A stretch of DNA of 64,000 bases, taken from Nissolia schottii (lineage: Eukaryota > Streptophyta > Magnoliopsida > Fabales > Fabaceae). Below the pieces are notes generated by a model that had not been told where the DNA came from, searched no databases, and saw only the letters and a list, made by a program, of their open reading frames with translations. A program made the translations under genes and the position numbers. The stretch covers positions 1-64,000 of the forward strand of contig QANU01021229.1 of assembly GCA_003254905.1 (NCBI GenBank). Reading direction: 5' to 3'. How positions within the stretch are numbered: the first letter of the stretch is position 1; each line of letters begins with the position of its first letter. This document shows, piece by piece, positions 59,946 through 64,000 of the stretch.

Positions 59946-62430
59946 TTTAGGACATTCTTTATCATTTTTTCCTTACTATTTAACTATTATAATACTTATT
60001 CAATTGATTTCTTTGGCTAATAGGCTTAATATAATTCGGCTTACCTTATTAATGTACAAATTTTGTCAAACTTCATCAGAAGCAACAAGCTCAACGGCAA
60101 TAAATAATGAACAAAGAGAGTAAATAGTAGAGTTGAGATTTTAAAATAGATTGAAATAAGCGAAAAAGCATGAATATACTTACAAAAATATTTGAACAAT
60201 AATTTTCTTTAGATTTCTGCAAACAAAGCACATACAAGATGTTGTTGTGATTTTTCGATTCTCTTTTTTGCTTTGCTCTGCTATAGAAACGAGCTCCCAA
60301 TTTATAGCGAATCGGGAGCCCATTTTACAACAATTATTGAGTACCATTATTACAACTTTTGAAAAGTAAATAGTACTAAATAGTAAAAAGGTACAATAAT
60401 TGTTATCTATATGTCGCATCTTCTTTTTCAGATTCCGCGTGGTTGAAATAATGACTCGAAAACCTAGTTCCACAAATAAGTATATTTAAATGAGAGTGGA
60501 TTGAATTTTTGGTTAAAAAGGTTGGGTGAAAGTTGCTTACAGTCTTTGACATAGTAAAAAAGATTGAGATGAACTTAAATAAATCCACATATAACCTTGT
60601 AATGTGTGTCCGACACCTCTCAAATAGCCACTCAAGATAAAGGTGGTTGAATCAAAATACAAGTGAGTTTTAATAAAATTGATGAAACTTATTTATGTTG
60701 TATGATGTATGATGTCTCTAAACATGAGAGGTTGGAATCATCGACATGTAAAATTAGGTCGACAATAATACCTGGATAATTGGTGTTCACTTCACTTAAA
60801 ATATCAGAGGTCAGAACATGTAAGAATACACCAAGCTACCCCACAGAGGAGTAGTGTGGCTAATATGCAAAATTGTTGCAATCATTTCTAGGCTCAACTA
60901 CGGAAGGGCCACATCGCTCTCCAACATGACACAATCTACTTGTTAGATTAGGTGGCCAAATCTACAACACACAATTTCAGATCAACAGTACCCGCCAGAA
61001 TTCAAATCAGTTTTTTTTTTTAATTACATATTTCTATTTAATTAGAAAAATTTTGAATACTATTGTTATTAGTCATCCCACCAACGAAGGCGTGTCTTTA
61101 TGTTCTTTGAACACTTAAAGAAATATTTACATTCTATATATTAAAGTTGTTTCAAAGTAATTTTTATAGAGAACAAATTTACTTGAATACATGTAAAAGA
61201 ATAAAACGACGTATTAACAAAAGCTCTAACATAATATTCACGGTGCAAGAGAATGCTTATCAAACTTCTCTCTATTGAACTTTCGCTACGACGTCTTCGA
61301 CTCGTGAATATTCTAGATCTCTCCTCTTAAGCTAATAAGTACATGTAGGAGAAATGAACTCCTACTACTCATTAGTAGATTTGACTCTTTAAACTTTTTA
61401 TCTTTAATTTTTCACAAAGTGATTCTCACATTGTTAACAAAAATAAAATTCAAAGCGTTATAAAATACGAGGCGGTTACTTAACCGCTGTGTGGCATCTT
61501 CGGTTTTACTAATCAAATCATTTTGGTTGGCCATATGACATAGACAAACATTAGCCCTTAGCACACATACGTATGTCAGATAATCACTTTAAGTCTTATC
61601 CACTTGAACTCAAATAGGGATAAACTATAAAACTTTACTTCAACTCCAAAGAAATTTAAAAAAAATATATATATATATATGTAAAATAATAAAAGAAATC
61701 CTTGCGTTTGTCCTAATTTTCTCAAAGGAGGAGAGAGAAAAAGTTCTGAAAAAGAAAAATTGAAGCTCCAAATTTGCCTTTTTTTTTCTCAACATCTCTT
61801 ACTTCATAGAAAATATAGCTATAGAAGTTGGCCAACGGTTAATTACTTCCCTCCAAACGACCTCTCTGATATCTGTGAGTGAGTCCCTTGTGATCAAAGC
61901 AAAGTGTTCAGCACTAAGTCGATTTTCTTGGTCACCCTCTGAAGGCTCTAACTTCACCTTCCTGACATACCCTTCACACCAATCTTCCCCTACCATCTCT
62001 TATTATATGCTCCATCTCCATCTCCATCTCCATCTCCATCTCCATCATCATCATATATATGAAACCCCCCACCAGAATACTTTATAATCTATAAGCCCTT
62101 TTTTTTTTGGGTTCATTTTCTAGAAGCCTTGGTTTGTAACATGAGTTTGATTTTGTTTCCTTTTGTGGGGTTCAGAAATACAGGCAAATTCTCTTTGGCC
62201 CACATAACAATTTTAGTTGCAGAACCTTCTCCTCTTGTGCTTCAACATATGTATATGGTATTTTAGAAATCAAGCCTAGTGAAATTTCTTGAACCCTTCT
62301 TATTATTTCTGAGAGACTTCAAAAAAAGTTGGCTCTTTTGCAATTCTTAATGCCATGTTATAAGTATTGAAAACCAAAGAAGACTTGGTCTCTTTGACAC
62401 GTTTTTTCAAATTTGGACTTTTTCTGTTTC
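59946..62430. other. AT-rich intergenic region
   Basis: No gene seen. CTCCCAATTT...AATCGGGAG at 60293-60318 is a short inverted repeat enclosing TATAGCG. Poly-T and (TA)n tracts lie at 61010-61022 and 61665-61681. CCATCT hexamers repeat about six times at 62009-62045. Confidence 0.4.
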
Positions 62431-62433
62431 TCC

Positions 62434-62444
62434 TATTTATATAG
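62434..62444 (+). promoter_or_regulatory. Likely TATA box of the RING E3 ligase gene
   Basis: TATTTATATAG lies 108 bp upstream of the start codon, followed by a pyrimidine-rich leader. Confidence 0.5.
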
Positions 62445-62551
62445 TTGCAAAAGGGGGCATATCCTCTGTTCAATCTCCACTATCCTCTATTTCTTGCTTA
62501 AGGAGTTTTGTGATAATTTAATTCCAATTCCAAAAGACACAACATTTTCGA

Positions 62552-64000
62552 ATGAGTTCTCCATGCCCGTCATCTGAATTATTGTTCAATTCAAGCGCGA
62601 TGGCTTCATCACTCCCTGATTCTATTTCAACAGCAGAACAACAACAACAACAACAACAACAAGACAGGCCTTCTTATATGACCCGTTTGGCCATGAGAGT
62701 TTCTAGAGCGAGGTGGTTCAATTTCTTGAGAAGGGTGTTTCACTACCAGAATGGGTCATCAGGGTCTGATCTTGGCTCTAACCCTCTCAATTCCAGCACA
62801 TGGATGATGCTGGAGCTGGTTGCAATTGTCGTGCAGATAACAAGCACAACTTTCACTTTGGCAATTTCAAAGAGCGAGAGACCAATTTGGCCTATGAGGT
62901 TGTGGATTGGGGGCTATGATGTTGGGTGTGTCCTTAATTTTTTGCTACTTTGCGGTCGCTACCATCAGATTCATGTGACCACTCATCAGGAAGATGGTGT
63001 CAGCCTTTCAGATATGGAGCACCAGAGAAACATTAATGAAGAAAATAGGTAATTAACGCATTCACATTCCAAGAACTTCCTCTAATCATTTCAATTCATT
63101 TTGGTATTATTAGCGGTTGGTATTTGGCACCGTAGCAGTATTTACTAGGAATCTTTACGGGTACTAAAAATGGGTCCAAGTGCTGAATATGACTTCAGGA
63201 AAGAATCTTAATGTGATAATAAAAATAATCTACTCATAATTATCTCCCGTCAACTTGAATTTATAATCGGATTTTTCTTTGGCTACATAATTTATTATTG
63301 GATTTAATCCTGATTCCATCAAAGAAAAGGGTCGAAAGGTAAAAGAGGGATGACTAATTGAAACTAATTTATTTACTGAATTTGTCGTGACTAAAAGACG
63401 ACTTGGTCAAAGCAGTACGACAATAAAATAAATTCAGGCCTGGCCCCACCCTCATTAGAGTTTATTTAGACAGTCCCAACTGAATATAGTTAATACACTA
63501 ACATGCGTTATATGCTTCCAGTGTTATTTCATAAATGATATTTTATTAAATTCATGCTACTTAAAATTAAAATCGTTTATTGCAATTTTTAAAATTTTAA
63601 CTATATACTCACGTTGTTCTCAGTGTATACAGGAGCTCGCACTTGATGCATAAATGCCGGAGTTCACTAGAGCTTTTCTTTGCGATGTGGTTCGTGATGG
63701 GCAATGTTTGGGCCTTTGACTCGCGTCTTGGTTCATTCCAACAAGCTCCGAAGCTCAATTTGTTGTGCATAGTCCTCCTTGTTTGGAATGCAATATGCTA
63801 CTCTTTCCCTTTCCTACTCTTCTTGTTGCTATGTTGCTGCGTGCCACTAGTTAGCACCTTCCTTGGTTACAACATGAACATGGGCTCCTCTGCTAGAGGT
63901 GCATCTGATGATCAAATCTCACAGCTTCCATGTTGGAGGTATAAACAAGTTACTCGTGCCAATGACTCTGAAAGCAGTGAAAGATTGTTGATCGCCAATG
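62552..64000 (+). CDS. RING-type E3 ubiquitin ligase, At1g12760/At4g11680-like (partial, continues past the window)
   Basis: Exon 1 is 62552-63048 and exon 2 starts at 63624 and runs off the end; they join in frame (GAAAATAG/gt; cag/TGTATAC). 291 residues are visible. Early features are eight glutamines at 30-37, a basic/aromatic stretch (RPSYMTRLAMRVSRARWFNFLRRVFHY), then membrane segments: LVAIVVQITSTTFTLAIS and IGGYDVGCVLNFLLLCGRYHQIH in exon 1, ELFFAMWFVMGNVWAF and LCIVLLVWNAICYSFPFLLFLLLCCCVPLVSTFLGY in exon 2. GASDDQISQLPCWRYK then leads, in the family, to the C-terminal RING-H2 domain, which lies outside this window. These are membrane-bound E3 ligases; the substrate is not known to me. 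A second in-frame ATG at codon 17 is an alternative start. Confidence 0.85.

Noticed and set aside
1-64000. tRNA, rRNA or CRISPR arrays
   Set aside because: No tRNA with paired A and B boxes was seen, no rRNA, and the tandem repeats are LTR or satellite type in a plant nuclear context.

Overview
This is plant nuclear DNA, most likely from a eudicot. It has AT-rich spacers, GT-AG introns, gene families specific to or typical of land plants, and a dense layer of plant transposons (Gypsy, Copia, LINE, CACTA, hAT, Harbinger and Helitron types). A block of plant mitochondrial DNA (atp6 plus a ccmFN piece) sits near the right end. Single N bases at 3389, 5034 and 59854 mark assembly joins.

Five protein-coding genes are supported, all on the + strand. 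(1) 18589-23011: a Ninja/AFP-family transcriptional repressor with an EAR motif and the conserved C-terminal Jas-like domain, 267 aa, 4 exons. (2) 28313-38299: a GBF-interacting protein 1-like protein (DUF1296), about 751 aa, at least 9 exons; one intron holds a 2.2 kb solo LTR. (3) 46370-51133: an ABCG half-transporter matching ABCG26, 687 aa, 9 exons. (4) 52238-54713: a TMEM245/AI-2E-like multi-pass membrane protein, 659 aa, 2 exons, with a strikingly GC-rich first exon. (5) 62552 to past the window end: a RING-type E3 ligase of the At1g12760/At4g11680 type, of which only the N-terminal membrane part is present.

Region by region: 1-6187 is nested LTR retrotransposon DNA, starting with a tandem array of LTRs (1272-bp period; 1019-bp LTR plus 253-bp leader with a primer binding site). 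6188-18400 is gene-poor, with Helitron-like ends, an RTE-type LINE remnant, a Copia solo LTR, a CACTA end and an hAT MITE with a perfect 8-bp target duplication. 18.4-23.0 kb is gene 1. 23.0-28.2 kb holds a Harbinger-type MITE, an inverted minisatellite and a Copia integrase remnant. 28.3-38.3 kb is gene 2. 39.3-44.6 kb is LTR, LINE and Gypsy integrase debris. 46.3-54.7 kb carries genes 3 and 4 close together. 55.2-57.8 kb is LTR debris and a second hAT MITE. 58.7-59.95 kb is the mitochondrial insertion. 62.4-64 kb is the start of gene 5.

The genes do not form a pathway. The Ninja/AFP gene (ABI5-type bZIP partners) and the GIP1-like gene (G-box factor partner) both belong to families that act on bZIP regulators, but their proximity is probably chance. 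The most unusual structures are the tandem LTR array, the recurring CpG-rich palindromic motifs just upstream of the TATA box in several different LTR families, the Gypsy integrase piece lying antisense inside an otherwise solo LTR, and an intact but unedited atp6 frame in nuclear DNA.
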